Part shown: positions 43,518-52,757 of the stretch, in pieces
Layout of the letters: the number at the start of each line of letters is the position of its first letter
Position numbering within the stretch: position 1 is the stretch's first letter
Origin: Actinomyces wuliandei
Lineage (GTDB): Bacteria; Actinomycetota; Actinomycetes; Actinomycetales; Actinomycetaceae
Direction: 5' to 3'
NCBI RefSeq assembly: GCF_004010955.1
Contig: NZ_CP025227.1
Span: forward strand, 1,736,001 to 1,800,000
Length of the DNA: 64,000 nucleotides
The notes under the pieces: model-generated
Seen by the model: the letters and a program-made list of their open reading frames with translations, nothing else
The model's database searches: none
What the model was told of the DNA's origin: nothing
Made by a program: the position numbers and the translations under genes

Positions 43518-45100
43518 GCCTGGGGCCACTTCTGGGCGACGGCCTGGGCCATGACCGGGGCGTCGTTGTAGCGGATGAACTCGCCCCCGGCCTCCAGGAA
43601 GGGCTCGTGACCCTTGCCCGTGACGATGACGGTGTCCTGCGGTCCGCACAGCTCCACGCCCCGGCGCACGGCGTCGCCACGCCAGGTCGTGACCTCCTCG
43701 ACGTCGTGCAGGTCCGGGCGCACCGAGCGCACCCCCTCCAGGACGGCGTCACGGATGGACTGGGGGTCCTCGCTACGGGGATTCTCGTCAGTGACGACGA
43801 GGACGTCCGCGAGCCTGGCGGCCACCGCGCCGAGCATGGGGCGCTTGCCCTGGTCACGGTCGCCGTCGGAGCCGAAGACCACGATGAGACGCCCCGGGGT
43901 GATGGGCCGCACAGCCTGCAGCGCCAGCTCCAGGGCGTCCGGCGTGTGCGCGAAGTCCACGATGCACAGCCCCCGGGTCCCGTCACGCTGGCTGATGCGC
44001 TGCATCCGCCCGGGGACGGCGTGGGCGGATGCCAGCGCCTCCACCGCAGTCTGCGCCGGGACCCCGGCGCGCAGGGCCATGACCAGCGCCAGGGCGGCGT
44101 TCTGCACGTTGACGGCACCGGGCAGCGGGCAGGAGGCGGGGAGCTCCTGCCCGTCGGGGCCGTGGAGGACAAAGGTGGTCGCAGCCTGCGTCAGGGAGAC
44201 GACGGCGTCACTCACCCACCACTCCGCCTGCGCGTCACCAGGGTAGGTCCGGAGCCGTTCCACCGGCACGGCAGCCGAGGCGGCCAGCTGTCGACCCCAC
44301 TCGTCATCGACGCACACCACCCCGTGGTGCGCGTGCTCCGGGGTGAACAGCCGGGACTTGGCCTCCAGGTAGCCCTCCATGGTGCCATGGAAGTCCAAGT
44401 GGTCACGCTGGAGGTTGGTGAAGCCGACGACGTCCAGGACCGTCCCCTCCAGCCGGTGCAGGACGACAGCGTGGCTGGAGGCCTCCAGGCAGGCCGCACC
44501 CACCCCCTGCTCCGCCGCCAGGGCGAGCATCCTCTGAAGCACCGGGGCCTCGACGGTGGTACGCGGAGACTCCACGCGGGAGCCGCCCACACGCAGCTCG
44601 ACGGTGCCAGCCAGCATGGTGGACCCCAGGTGCGCCGTGAGGACCGCGTCCAGGAAGTAGGTCGTGGTGGTCTTCCCGTTGGTCCCGGTCACGGCTGTGG
44701 TCACCAGCTGCCGGGCGGGGTGGTGGTAGATCCCGGCAGCCAGTGGCCCGGCAAGCGCCCGCGGGTCGGGGCAGGTCAGGACCGGGGTGCCGTGAGCCGT
44801 CTGGCGGGCCAGGGACACCCCGTCAGGGTCGGTCAGGACGGCGACGGCACCGCTGTCCACGGCCTGCCCGCAGAACCGGGCACCATGGGCGGTGAACCCG
44901 GGCACCGCGACAAAGACCTCTCCAGGCGCCACGTCCGCAGAGTCCACAGAGGCTCCGGACACCTCCAGCCCAGCCAGGGCGGCTGCATCCTGGTCAGCCG
45001 CAGGGGTGGCACCCAGCCGCTGGGCGAGCACCTCCAGCGAGGTGGGCGCGTTGTGCTGTGGCCGCAGTGAGGCTGCCGACTCGTAGGCGTGGTTGGTCAT
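43514..45100 (-). CDS. murE: UDP-MurNAc-L-Ala-D-Glu: diamino acid ligase
   Basis: 528 residues. TAVTGTNGKTTTTYFLDAVL is the ATP loop (about residue 138), EASSHAVVLHRLEGT and NLQRDHLDFHGTMEGYLEAK the central domain, and VDFAHTPDALELAL the hinge. The selectivity loop reads TDENPRSEDP (about residue 437), close to the DNPR motif of diaminopimelate-adding enzymes but with DEN in place of DN. Actinomyces walls usually carry lysine and ornithine, so the added residue is uncertain. It is head of murE-murF-mraY, coupled by ATGA overlaps. Confidence 0.96.
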   Translation of the reverse strand: MTNHAYESAASLRPQHNAPTSLEVLAQRLGATPAADQDAAALAGLEVSGASVDSADVAPGEVFVAVPGFTAHGARFCGQAVDSGAVAVLTDPDGVSLARQTAHGTPVLTCPDPRALAGPLAAGIYHHPARQLVTTAVTGTNGKTTTTYFLDAVLTAHLGSTMLAGTVELRVGGSRVESPRTTVEAPVLQRMLALAAEQGVGAACLEASSHAVVLHRLEGTVLDVVGFTNLQRDHLDFHGTMEGYLEAKSRLFTPEHAHHGVVCVDDEWGRQLAASAAVPVERLRTYPGDAQAEWWVSDAVVSLTQAATTFVLHGPDGQELPASCPLPGAVNVQNAALALVMALRAGVPAQTAVEALASAHAVPGRMQRISQRDGTRGLCIVDFAHTPDALELALQAVRPITPGRLIVVFGSDGDRDQGKRPMLGAVAARLADVLVVTDENPRSEDPQSIRDAVLEGVRSVRPDLHDVEEVTTWRGDAVRRGVELCGPQDTVIVTGKGHEPFLEAGGEFIRYNDAPVMAQAVAQKWPQA

Positions 45101-45230
45101 GGTTCCTCAATCTATCGCGAGCCCGGATGTAGATCCCCCACAGAGGAGTATCAGTGACGCATCTCGGAGGTGCTAGCTGTCACGTCTGCCGTCCCTGCCT
45201 CTGCCGTCCCGTCCCGGCGCCGTGACCCGG

Positions 45231-47030
45231 TCACCGCGCGTCCACACCGTCAACCTGCTCCCCGTCCTCCTGCGCCGCAGCCCCGGCGACGACTGCGGGG
45301 TCGGGGGCGATCCCCAGGGACTGCATGGCTGCCAGGGCCACCTCACGAAACACGGGTGCCGCCACCGTGCCCCCGTACACCCCGTCGGGGCGGTAGACGA
45401 TGACGGCGATCGCCAGCGCAGGCTCCTTGGCTGGCAGGAAGCCGACGAAGGAGGCCACCGTCCCGTCCTCGGTGAGGATCTCGGTGGTACCAGTCTTGCC
45501 CGCTACCAGGTAGCCGTCAATGGAGGCCGCCTCGGCGGTCCCGCCCTCCTGGGTGACACCGATGAGCATATCCGTGAGCGTGGCAGCCGTCTCCTCGCTG
45601 ATGACGCGCACCCCCTCGGGCGCTGTCTGCGTAGTCTCCTCGCCGTCTGCGGTGATCCAGGCCTCAATGACCCGTGGCGCGATCCGGACACCACCGTTGG
45701 CGATGGTTGCCAGCACCTGGACGGCCTGGAGGCTCGTGCAGGCGATCCCCTGCCCGAACATGGTGGTGTAGCGGGTGCGGTCGTCCCACTCCTGCGGGGA
45801 CGTGAGCAGCCCGGCGGACTCGGCGGGCATCTCGATCCCGGTGGGCGCCCCCCACCCGAACCTCTCCATGCAGGAGTAGCGGGCCTCGTCCGAGACCCGC
45901 TCGCCGACCTGGACCGTACCAACGTTGGAGGACTCTGCCAGCACCTGAGCCGTCGTGAGGACCTGGTGGTCGTGAGGGTGGGAGTCCCGGAAGGACTGGC
46001 CGTTGGAGGCGGCCCAGGTGTAGGGCACGTTCCACGTCTCCTCGGCAGTGACGGCCCCCTCCTCCAGGGCGGTCGCGAAGGTCACCACCTTGCCGACGCT
46101 TCCGGGCTCGAAGACGGCCTCCACGCTGCGCGCACCACGGTCCTCCTGCGCGGCTGCCGCCGGGTCGGAGGGGTCCACGGAGCCGGAGTCCGCCAGGAGG
46201 AGCACCTTGCCGGTGGAGGGCTCCACAGCCACGACGACGCCCCACAGCGCCGACTCCTGGGCAACCACCTTGTCGATCGCTGCCTGGGCTATCGACTGCA
46301 GGTCGGGGTCCAGGGTGGTGCGCACGGTGGTGCCGGGCACCGCCTCGTCGTCCTGCTGGTCCCCGGTGGGGATGATGGCCCCGGTACGGCCGATCTCCTC
46401 ACTGCCACGCCCGTCGGTGCCGGTCAGGAGGTCGTTCTGGGTCAGCTCGAGGCCGGCGGAGCCGATCAGCTGGCGGCTGTCGCCCTCGTAGGTGTAGCCC
46501 AGGACGTTGCCGGCGACGTTACCCGCCGGGTAGGTGCGCCGGGTCCGCTGGTCGGGCTCCACACCGGGTATCCCCAGCGCCTTGATCCGGCGCCAGGTGT
46601 CGGGATCGACCTCCTGGGCGATGATCGAGTAGGTCGACTTTCCCACCAGCGCGGCCCCCAGCTCCAGGGGGTCCTGGTCCAGGACGGGAGCCAGCTGGGC
46701 CGCAGCGGCCGCGGCCCCGTAGCCCACCACGACCTCCCGCGTGCCCCCGGTGGCCTCGTCGGCCTGCTCCTCAACCTGCTCGTACTGGGACACCGCCTGC
46801 TGGTTGACTCCGACGTCGTAGGTGACGGCGCTGGAGGCCAGCACCGTCCCGTCCCGTCCCGTGATGTCCCCGCGACGAGCACGGTTGACCCAGCTCACGG
46901 TCCGCTCCGCCTTGGCCCGGGCTGCCAGCCGTGGTCCGGCGACTGCCTGGATGTAGGCAGTACGGCCCGCAAGAAGGCCAAACAGGCCGACTCCTGCCAA
47001 CCGCAGCGCCTGACGACGAGAAGGGTTCAC
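45231..47030 (-). CDS. ftsI: Penicillin-binding protein 3/FtsI transpeptidase
   Basis: 599 residues: one N-terminal membrane anchor, a PBP dimerisation domain starting RRGDITGRDGTVLASS, and a transpeptidase domain with EPGSVGKV (SxxK, about residue 310), the SSN triad in LAESSNVGTVQV, and VAGKTGTTE (KTG, about 510). It cross-links septal peptidoglycan with FtsW. It follows ftsL by 6 bp. The 130 bp to murE hold no gene. Confidence 0.96.
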   Translation of the reverse strand: MNPSRRQALRLAGVGLFGLLAGRTAYIQAVAGPRLAARAKAERTVSWVNRARRGDITGRDGTVLASSAVTYDVGVNQQAVSQYEQVEEQADEATGGTREVVVGYGAAAAAAQLAPVLDQDPLELGAALVGKSTYSIIAQEVDPDTWRRIKALGIPGVEPDQRTRRTYPAGNVAGNVLGYTYEGDSRQLIGSAGLELTQNDLLTGTDGRGSEEIGRTGAIIPTGDQQDDEAVPGTTVRTTLDPDLQSIAQAAIDKVVAQESALWGVVVAVEPSTGKVLLLADSGSVDPSDPAAAAQEDRGARSVEAVFEPGSVGKVVTFATALEEGAVTAEETWNVPYTWAASNGQSFRDSHPHDHQVLTTAQVLAESSNVGTVQVGERVSDEARYSCMERFGWGAPTGIEMPAESAGLLTSPQEWDDRTRYTTMFGQGIACTSLQAVQVLATIANGGVRIAPRVIEAWITADGEETTQTAPEGVRVISEETAATLTDMLIGVTQEGGTAEAASIDGYLVAGKTGTTEILTEDGTVASFVGFLPAKEPALAIAVIVYRPDGVYGGTVAAPVFREVALAAMQSLGIAPDPAVVAGAAAQEDGEQVDGVDAR

Positions 47031-47036
47031 CGGAGG

Positions 47037-47522
47037 CTACCCCGCCTGGTCCGCGTCGTCGCCGGCAGAGGCGCCCTCCGTCAGCGTGGAGCGCTCCAGG
47101 TCCACCACTCCGGGAGCCCCCGCCGGGACCATGCCCCGTTCTGAGGCACGAGTCGCCAGGGAGTCCGGGGCGGAGGCCTCCTGGACGTCGGTGCGCAGAG
47201 TCTCCACGTGGTCGTTGAGGACGTTGAGCTCGACCTGCGCCTCCTTCATCCGGTAGGCGGTGTCGGCCATGCGGGCGTTGAGCAGCATGGAGGCGACCAG
47301 CGCCCCTGCCAGGACGAGGATGATGAGTGCCAGGAAGGGCAAGGTGGTGCGTGCGGGGGCGGCTCCTGTGACCACACGCAACCGAGGACGGCTGGTACCC
47401 GCCTCGTCGTGCTGGAGCCCACGGGCGTCCCTCTCGCCTGCTGCCGGGGAGCCGCCCCAGGACACTGCGGAACGACGTGTCGCAGCGGGACGGGTCGCCC
47501 GCGCTGTCGCGACTGCGCTCAT
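47037..47522 (-). CDS. ftsL: FtsL-like divisome membrane protein
   Basis: 161 residues from the ATG at 47522, which overlaps the rsmH stop (ATGA). A basic cytoplasmic tail is followed by one membrane helix (TLPFLALIILVLAGALVASM) and a short coiled coil (YRMKEAQVELNVLNDHVETL). Sequence is weakly conserved in the family; the assignment rests on topology and the rsmH-ftsL-ftsI order. It would pair with FtsB-like protein to activate FtsW/FtsI. Confidence 0.85.
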   Translation of the reverse strand: MSAVATARATRPAATRRSAVSWGGSPAAGERDARGLQHDEAGTSRPRLRVVTGAAPARTTLPFLALIILVLAGALVASMLLNARMADTAYRMKEAQVELNVLNDHVETLRTDVQEASAPDSLATRASERGMVPAGAPGVVDLERSTLTEGASAGDDADQAG

Positions 47523-48661
47523 CTCTTGCTGGCCTTTCCTCGTCGGTTGCTGGTGTCTGTACGGTGCGCACACGGGCCGCCGCGCGGCTCGGGTGCTGGT
47601 GCCTCCTGCACGCTCCTGGTGCGCGCTGCTGCCCGCAGCCTCACGGACGCCGCGCGCGGGTTGAGCGCGACCTCGTCGGGCCCAGCCCTGACGACGCCGT
47701 GGGTGAGCAGCTCGAGGTAGGGAAGGTCGGAGTCCGGGACGGCGGGAAGACCGTGGGGCGCCCTGGTGGTCGCGCCTGACACCAGTGCCCGCTTGACGAT
47801 CCTGTCCTCCAGGGACTGGTAGGACTCCACCACCACACGCCCACCGACCCGCAGGCAGTTCAGGACCTGCGGTAGCGCGGTCTCCAGGATCTCCAGCTCG
47901 GAGTTGACGGCGACGCGCAGCGCCTGGAAGGTGCGCTTGGCGGGGTGGCCCCCGCTGCGGCGCGACGCCGCCGGGACCACCCGGCGGACCAGGTCAGCCA
48001 GGTCCTCGCTGGTGGTTACCGGGTCCCCCGCCTCACGGCGACGCACCACCGCCCGGACGATCTGGGAGGCGAAGCGCTCCTCCCCGTACACCCGCAGGAT
48101 CCTGGTGAGGCTGGCTGCGTCCTCAGCTGCCAGGAGGTCACGGGCCGTGGGACCGGTGGTCTGGTCCATGCGCATGTCCAGGGGCGCAGGTCTGGAGTAG
48201 GCGAAGCCGCGGGCGGCCTCGTCCAGCTGGAGGGAGGACACGCCCAGGTCCATGAGGACGGCGTCAACGGTACCGTCCGCTGCGCCTCCAAGGAGGGGCG
48301 CGTGCTCCCGCACGATCTCCCCCACCTGGTCGTAGGTACCGTGGACGGCGAGGAAACGTCCCCCGTAGCGGGCCAGCCGCGCCTGGGCCAGGCGGAGAGC
48401 CTCCGGGTCGCGGTCGATACCGATGACACGCAGACCCTGGAAACGGTCCAGGGCTGCCTGGGTGTGCCCGCCCATGCCCAGGGTGCAGTCGACCAGGAGC
48501 GGTGCGCTCCGCCCCGCCCCCCCGGCGCCGGAGCCCGCAGCAGCCAGGGCAGGTTCCAGGAGCCCCAGGCAGCGCTCCAGGAGGACAGGCACGTGCCGAC
48601 GGGCGACGTCCTCCGCCTGCAGCGGCTGTGATGGTACGGGTGTCGTACCAGCAGCGGTCAC
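47519..48661 (-). CDS. rsmH: 16S rRNA (cytosine-1402-N4)-methyltransferase
   Basis: 380 residues from a GTG at 48661 with a strong GGAGGA site 7 bp before. RHVPVLLERCLGLLEP opens the protein; DCTLGMGGHTQAALDRF binds SAM, AVLMDLGVSSLQLDEAARGF and RPAPLDMRMDQTTGPTARDL follow, and KRTFQALRVAVNSELEIL and VESYQSLEDRIVKRAL close it. The frame is open further upstream but without similarity. Classic second gene of the dcw cluster. Confidence 0.96.
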   Translation of the reverse strand: MTAAGTTPVPSQPLQAEDVARRHVPVLLERCLGLLEPALAAAGSGAGGAGRSAPLLVDCTLGMGGHTQAALDRFQGLRVIGIDRDPEALRLAQARLARYGGRFLAVHGTYDQVGEIVREHAPLLGGAADGTVDAVLMDLGVSSLQLDEAARGFAYSRPAPLDMRMDQTTGPTARDLLAAEDAASLTRILRVYGEERFASQIVRAVVRRREAGDPVTTSEDLADLVRRVVPAASRRSGGHPAKRTFQALRVAVNSELEILETALPQVLNCLRVGGRVVVESYQSLEDRIVKRALVSGATTRAPHGLPAVPDSDLPYLELLTHGVVRAGPDEVALNPRAASVRLRAAARTRSVQEAPAPEPRGGPCAHRTDTSNRRGKASKR

Positions 48662-48840
48662 GGCATGTCCTCCTTCCGGTTGTCTTTCTGCTACGTCGGC
48701 CTGTCCTGCCGGGGCTACCGCCCCCTGCCCCCCGGTGAGCCGCCTGGCCAGGACTCCTCCCGTGGTTCCGGCACCGGGGAAGAGGTGCCGGACTCGGCAT
48801 CGGGCGGAGACCTCGCGAGGCGGGTCACCGTCGGGGCGGC

Positions 48841-49272
48841 TCAGAAGAACCCGGGGATGATCTCCTCGGCAGTGTCGGCAAAGACCTGCTCCTGAGCGGC
48901 CAGGTAGTCGCTCCAGGCAGTGGCGTCCCATATCTCCACCCGGGCTCCCGCCCCGATGACGGCCAGGTCCCGTCTCAGCCCGGCATAGCTGCGAAGCTGA
49001 GCGGGCAGGGTGATCCGCCCCTGCTTGTCCGGGACCTGGGAGTCCGCTCCTGAGAGCATGACTCGGATGTAGTCGCGTGCCTGCTTCTGGGCCAGAGGCG
49101 CCTCACGGAGCTGTGCGTACATGCGTTCGAACTCTGCGGAGGTGAACGCGTACAGGCAGTGCTCCTGACCTCGGGTGATCACCACGCCACCAGCCAGCTC
49201 CTCACGAAACTTGGCCGGCAGGATGAGACGGCCCTTCTCATCCAGCTTTGGGGCGTGGGTGCCCAGGAACAA
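48841..49272 (-). CDS. mraZ: Transcriptional regulator MraZ
   Basis: 143 residues from a TTG at 49272, with AAGGAGG in front. Two tandem AbrB-like SpoVT modules: [20 protein letters not shown] and [20 protein letters not shown]. MraZ binds repeats upstream of its own gene and modulates dcw transcription. The four-fold repeat directly upstream (49303-49342) is its likely operator. The 179 bp to rsmH hold no gene. Confidence 0.96.
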   Translation of the reverse strand: MFLGTHAPKLDEKGRLILPAKFREELAGGVVITRGQEHCLYAFTSAEFERMYAQLREAPLAQKQARDYIRVMLSGADSQVPDKQGRITLPAQLRSYAGLRRDLAVIGAGARVEIWDATAWSDYLAAQEQVFADTAEEIIPGFF

Positions 49273-49302
49273 CGGGACACCTCCTTCCCCTCGGCTTTCC
49301 CC

Positions 49303-49342
49303 TGGCCCCCACCTTACTCCACTTTCCTCCCCTCACTCCCAC
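49303..49342 (-). promoter_or_regulatory. Four-fold 10-bp-phased MraZ operator
   Basis: Read on the minus strand, four decamers stand in register: GTGGGAGTGA, GGGGAGGAAA, GTGGAGTAAG, GTGGGGGCCA. Each begins with a GTGG/GGGG core and the period is exactly one helical turn, 31-70 bp upstream of the mraZ start. MraZ operators in other bacteria are three or four short GTGG/TGGG-type repeats with about 10-bp spacing. Confidence 0.75.
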
Positions 49343-49959
49343 GCCGTGCGGGGAGACCGTCGCGTCACGACGTCGTCTTCCGCCACATCAAGCGGATCTG
49401 TCGTGGTGGAGGGAAGTGGAGGAGGAACGCGACACGCCAGTCACGGCCGACCCGCCGGGGCGCAGGACGTCCGCAGTCGTGGTGTCCAGGGAGGTCCAGG
49501 GAGGTGGTGCCGGGCGGCAGGCACAGGCGGGCGCAGGAGCCCCGGGACGAGCACGGCAGGACGGGATAGAAAGAGGCAGGGTGGGGGCCGCAAGAACACA
49601 GGCTGTAGGGACGCGGGACACGCAGGGTTGGCGTGGAGGGTGCAGGCGGGGTTTGTGTGGAGGACACGGGAGAGACCGCGCCACCACTACGGTACGCGAG
49701 TCCCTGGGACGTCGGCCGTCAGGACATCGGTCCGCCCAGCCAAGGCTGAGGCCGAGGGCGCCCGGGGCCGTCACGCCCGGCCCACCGGCGGGAACAACCG
49801 GGTGGAAGGCAGTGGAGGGACACGACTGCGACACCCAGCGAACGCAGGGACAACCGGCACGCCCGCTCGGCGCGCGTCACACGGACCTGGCTGAGGAGGC
49901 GCGCGGCCCCGGGGCACCTCCCTCAGGGGCACACACACCTCACCTTCGTCAGGCGTGGC
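49343..49959. other. Purine-rich intergenic region upstream of mraZ
   Basis: About 620 bp between the mraZ operator and DUF3040. The plus strand is strikingly G-rich, with short direct repeats such as GTCCAGGGAG twice in tandem (49484-49503). It must include the mraZ promoter. I looked for RNase P RNA and other structured RNA cores and found none. Confidence 0.4.
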
Positions 49960-50346
49960 TCAGCCCTGGGAGCCGCGCCGCCGGTCCCACCGCTGCGACT
50001 GGCGGTCCATGAAGGTGGAGCGCCGTGAGGGACGACGGGACGACGGCTCAGGACCGCCACCGGTCTCCACACGCGTCAGGGCGAGACTGACGCCCCAGAC
50101 AGCCACACCGAAGCCGACGACACCCAGCAGGATGGAGACCACGCTGTTGCGCACGACCACACCGCTGACGACCAGGCTCATCCCCACCAGCACCAGGGCG
50201 ACTCCTGCCCCGATGTGCCTGGGGGACAGGCGCAGGGGACCAGTCGGCTGCCTGCTGTCCATCGTGTCGGCCAGTCCTGGGTCCTCCTGGTGGAGCTGCG
50301 ACTCCAGATCACGCAGGACCTGCTGCTCTCGCTCTGACAGTGCCAT
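49960..50346 (-). CDS. DUF3040 membrane protein
   Basis: 128 residues from the ATG at 50346. ALSEREQQVLRDLESQLHQE is the DUF3040 opening; two membrane helices follow (GVALVLVGMSLVVSGVVV and SVVSILLGVVGFGVAVWGV) and a basic tail. A DUF3040 gene near mraZ is typical for actinobacteria. Role unknown, presumably envelope-related. A longer frame from 50406 is unlikely. Confidence 0.88.
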   Translation of the reverse strand: MALSEREQQVLRDLESQLHQEDPGLADTMDSRQPTGPLRLSPRHIGAGVALVLVGMSLVVSGVVVRNSVVSILLGVVGFGVAVWGVSLALTRVETGGGPEPSSRRPSRRSTFMDRQSQRWDRRRGSQG

Positions 50347-50485
50347 CGTGCGCCTCGTTTCTGAGCCAGGGGGTGGAGTCGTGTGCGTCGTAGCGGGACG
50401 GTCCACACGGTCGGCTGGGGCCGCTGTTCCGCCACAGCCAGGATAGGCCTTGTTCGGCCCCGGGAAAACCTGGACGCCAGATTGG

Positions 50486-51721
50486 TCACCCCTCGGGACG
50501 CGGCGAGGCCGGTGAGGGCAGCAGGCTGGCTGGTCTCAGGGCCTGCCCGCCCCAGCGTCTGCGCACGGCGTCAGCGGCTCTCTCCGGTGCACCGTAGCGG
50601 GGGTCCTCGTCCAGGAGGAGCTGGACACCCTCCTGGACGCGAGACAGCCCCTCGACCCGTACGCCCAGCAGGCGGAAGCCTCCGGGGGGCGTGGGAAGCG
50701 TGTCGAGGAGGCCGCCCAGCGCCTGCCAGACGTCACGGGCGAGGTCCGTCGGCACGGGCAGGGTCCGCGAGCGGGTCACCGTGGTGAAGTCCGCTCCCCG
50801 GGCCTTGAGCACCACGACGCGGCAGCGAAGGGATCCTGCGCGCAGCCTGGCGGCGCAGTGGTGGGTCTGGTCCAGCAGGACCCGGCGAACGTGCTCACGG
50901 TCAGTAATGGTGGAGTAGAAGGTCGCCTCGGTACCGACGGACTTCTCCTCGCGGACCGGGTTGACGGGTCTGGGGTCGATACCGCGGGAGAGGTCGTGAA
51001 GATGGCGCCCGGCAGCGGTACCAAGGATCTTCTCCAGACGGCGCACGTCCGTGGCGGCCAGCGTGCGCACGTCCTTGATGCCCCAGCGATGGAGCACCTG
51101 CGCGCTCCTGGCACCCACCCCCCACAGCGCCTCCACAGGCAGCAGGTCCAGGAAGTCCTTGGTGGCCGCAGCCGGGACCAGGAGCAGGCCGTCAGGCTTG
51201 GCGTGGGCCGAGGCGAGCTTGGCGACGAACTTGGTGGAGGCCACCCCGACCGAGGCGGGCACACCCACACGGTCACGCACCTGCTCACGGATCCAGGTGG
51301 CGACCTGGACGGGGCCGCCCATGCGGCGCCTGGCGCCCGAGACGTCCAGGAATGCCTCGTCCACACTGACTCTCTCCAGGACGGGGGTCACCTCCGCCAG
51401 CACAGCCATGACCCTGGCTGACACCTGGCTGTAGAGGTCGTGGCGCACGGGCAGCACCACGGCCTGGGGGCAGCGCCGCAGCGCCTCCGCCATGGACATG
51501 GCTGAGGACACGCCGTAGGCACGGGCCTCGTAGGAGGCGGCAGAGACCACGCCACGTCCGTGGGAGCCACCGACGACAACCGGCCGCCCCTCCAGCTCGG
51601 GATGCTCCATGACCTCCACGGAGGCGAAGAAGGCGTCCATGTCCACGTGCAGGATCGGGGTCCCGGAGTCGTCCTCGCCCCAGGAGCGGCGGGCAGCCTG
51701 CGCCCGCGGAGCCCTGCTCAT
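50486..51721 (-). CDS. dinB: DNA polymerase IV (Y-family)
   Basis: 411 residues. Catalytic motifs: ILHVDMDAFFASVEVMEHPE and RVSVDEAFLDVSGARR; fingers VVSAASYEARAYGVSSAMSM; HhH EALWGVGARSAQVLHRWGIK; little finger with REEKSVGTEATFY. It copies damaged templates with low fidelity. The C-terminus lacks an obvious QLxLF clamp motif, though VQLLLDED is near. It is one gene upstream of DUF3040. Confidence 0.95.
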   Translation of the reverse strand: MSRAPRAQAARRSWGEDDSGTPILHVDMDAFFASVEVMEHPELEGRPVVVGGSHGRGVVSAASYEARAYGVSSAMSMAEALRRCPQAVVLPVRHDLYSQVSARVMAVLAEVTPVLERVSVDEAFLDVSGARRRMGGPVQVATWIREQVRDRVGVPASVGVASTKFVAKLASAHAKPDGLLLVPAAATKDFLDLLPVEALWGVGARSAQVLHRWGIKDVRTLAATDVRRLEKILGTAAGRHLHDLSRGIDPRPVNPVREEKSVGTEATFYSTITDREHVRRVLLDQTHHCAARLRAGSLRCRVVVLKARGADFTTVTRSRTLPVPTDLARDVWQALGGLLDTLPTPPGGFRLLGVRVEGLSRVQEGVQLLLDEDPRYGAPERAADAVRRRWGGQALRPASLLPSPASPRPEG

Positions 51722-51866
51722 GACCTCTCACCTCTCTTTCTCAGCCGCCTGCCGCGGCTGTACACCGACAGCACTCCTGCCCCGAGCTCCTGCCAGCCGC
51801 TGCGACGGTACCTACCCCGCAGTGCGCTCCGGCACAGCACCCCGCACGCAGTACCTTCATCCAGGC

Positions 51867-51872
51867 TAGCCT
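51867..51872 (+). promoter_or_regulatory. Leaderless -10 element
   Basis: TAGCCT ends 6 bp before the GTG at 51879, the spacing expected when transcription starts at the first base of the start codon. No Shine-Dalgarno sequence is visible. Confidence 0.45.
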
Positions 51873-51878
51873 GTACCC

Positions 51879-52709
51879 GTGACACGTAAGCCCGGCATCA
51901 GGAGGCTCGTGTCCCGTCGGTCTCACCAACCCGACGCCGTGCAGACGCTGCCCTCGGGACCTGTCACCACCTCCTGCTCCACCGCCGAGCTGGTTGTCAG
52001 GGACACTGGGGTGCTGCTTCTCCTGGACGGTACGGAGTCCTCCTACCTTGACCTGCGCGACCCTGCCCACCTGGACTTTGAGTACCACCAGCAGATGGAC
52101 GCGGTGCTGGCGGTTCTGCGCGGCCCGGACACACCGGTGCGGGCCGTGCACCTGGGCGGGGCGGGGTGCTCACTCGCCCGGGCCTGGGACGCGGCTCGGC
52201 CCGGGTCACGGCAGCTGGCGGTCGAGGTCGACGAGATGCTGGCCCGCCTGGTCCGCCAGTGGTTCGATCTGCCACGCTCACCACGCCTACGGATCAGGGT
52301 CGGTGACGCGGCCGAGGTCGTGGAAGCCCTGGGGGCCAGGAGCTGGGACGTCGTGGTGCGTGACGTGTTTGCGGCCGCACAGGTCCCGGGCTCCTGCCGC
52401 ACCGAGCAGTTCCTCACCTCCTGCTCCTCCGCCCTGGCACCGGGGGGAGTGCTGCTGACCAACTCCCTGTCGGCCCCACGCGCCCCGCTGCACGAGGAGC
52501 TGTCCGTCCTCACCAGGATCTTCGGAGGTGTCCTCGTGGTGGCTGACGCCGCTGCGGTCAGGGGCAGGCGGCAGGGAAACGTCGTGACCGTCGCGCGGCA
52601 CACCCCGTACAGCGCCCGCGAGCGCGACGAGATCGACCGTGCGGTACGACGCCTGCTCCTACCCGTACGCACCTGGGAGCCCGAAGACCTCCCGCTGCCC
52701 CGCCGGTGA
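51879..52709 (+). CDS. Spermidine-synthase-like methyltransferase-fold protein
   Basis: 276 residues from a GTG. A Rossmann fold: VRAVHLGGAGCSLARAWDAA (nucleotide loop), RQLAVEVDEMLARLVRQWF, RIRVGDAAEVVEALGARSWD and VVRDVFAAAQVPGSCRTEQF, similar to SpeE-like proteins. LDGTESSYLDLRDPAHLDFE corresponds to the N-terminal beta region. Many actinobacterial members do not make polyamines and their substrate is unknown. Probably leaderless. Confidence 0.82.
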   Translation: MTRKPGIRRLVSRRSHQPDAVQTLPSGPVTTSCSTAELVVRDTGVLLLLDGTESSYLDLRDPAHLDFEYHQQMDAVLAVLRGPDTPVRAVHLGGAGCSLARAWDAARPGSRQLAVEVDEMLARLVRQWFDLPRSPRLRIRVGDAAEVVEALGARSWDVVVRDVFAAAQVPGSCRTEQFLTSCSSALAPGGVLLTNSLSAPRAPLHEELSVLTRIFGGVLVVADAAAVRGRRQGNVVTVARHTPYSARERDEIDRAVRRLLLPVRTWEPEDLPLPRR

Positions 52710-52757
52710 GGGACCGCTGGGACCGCTGAGCGAGCCCACTAGTAGCCGGACAGGGCC

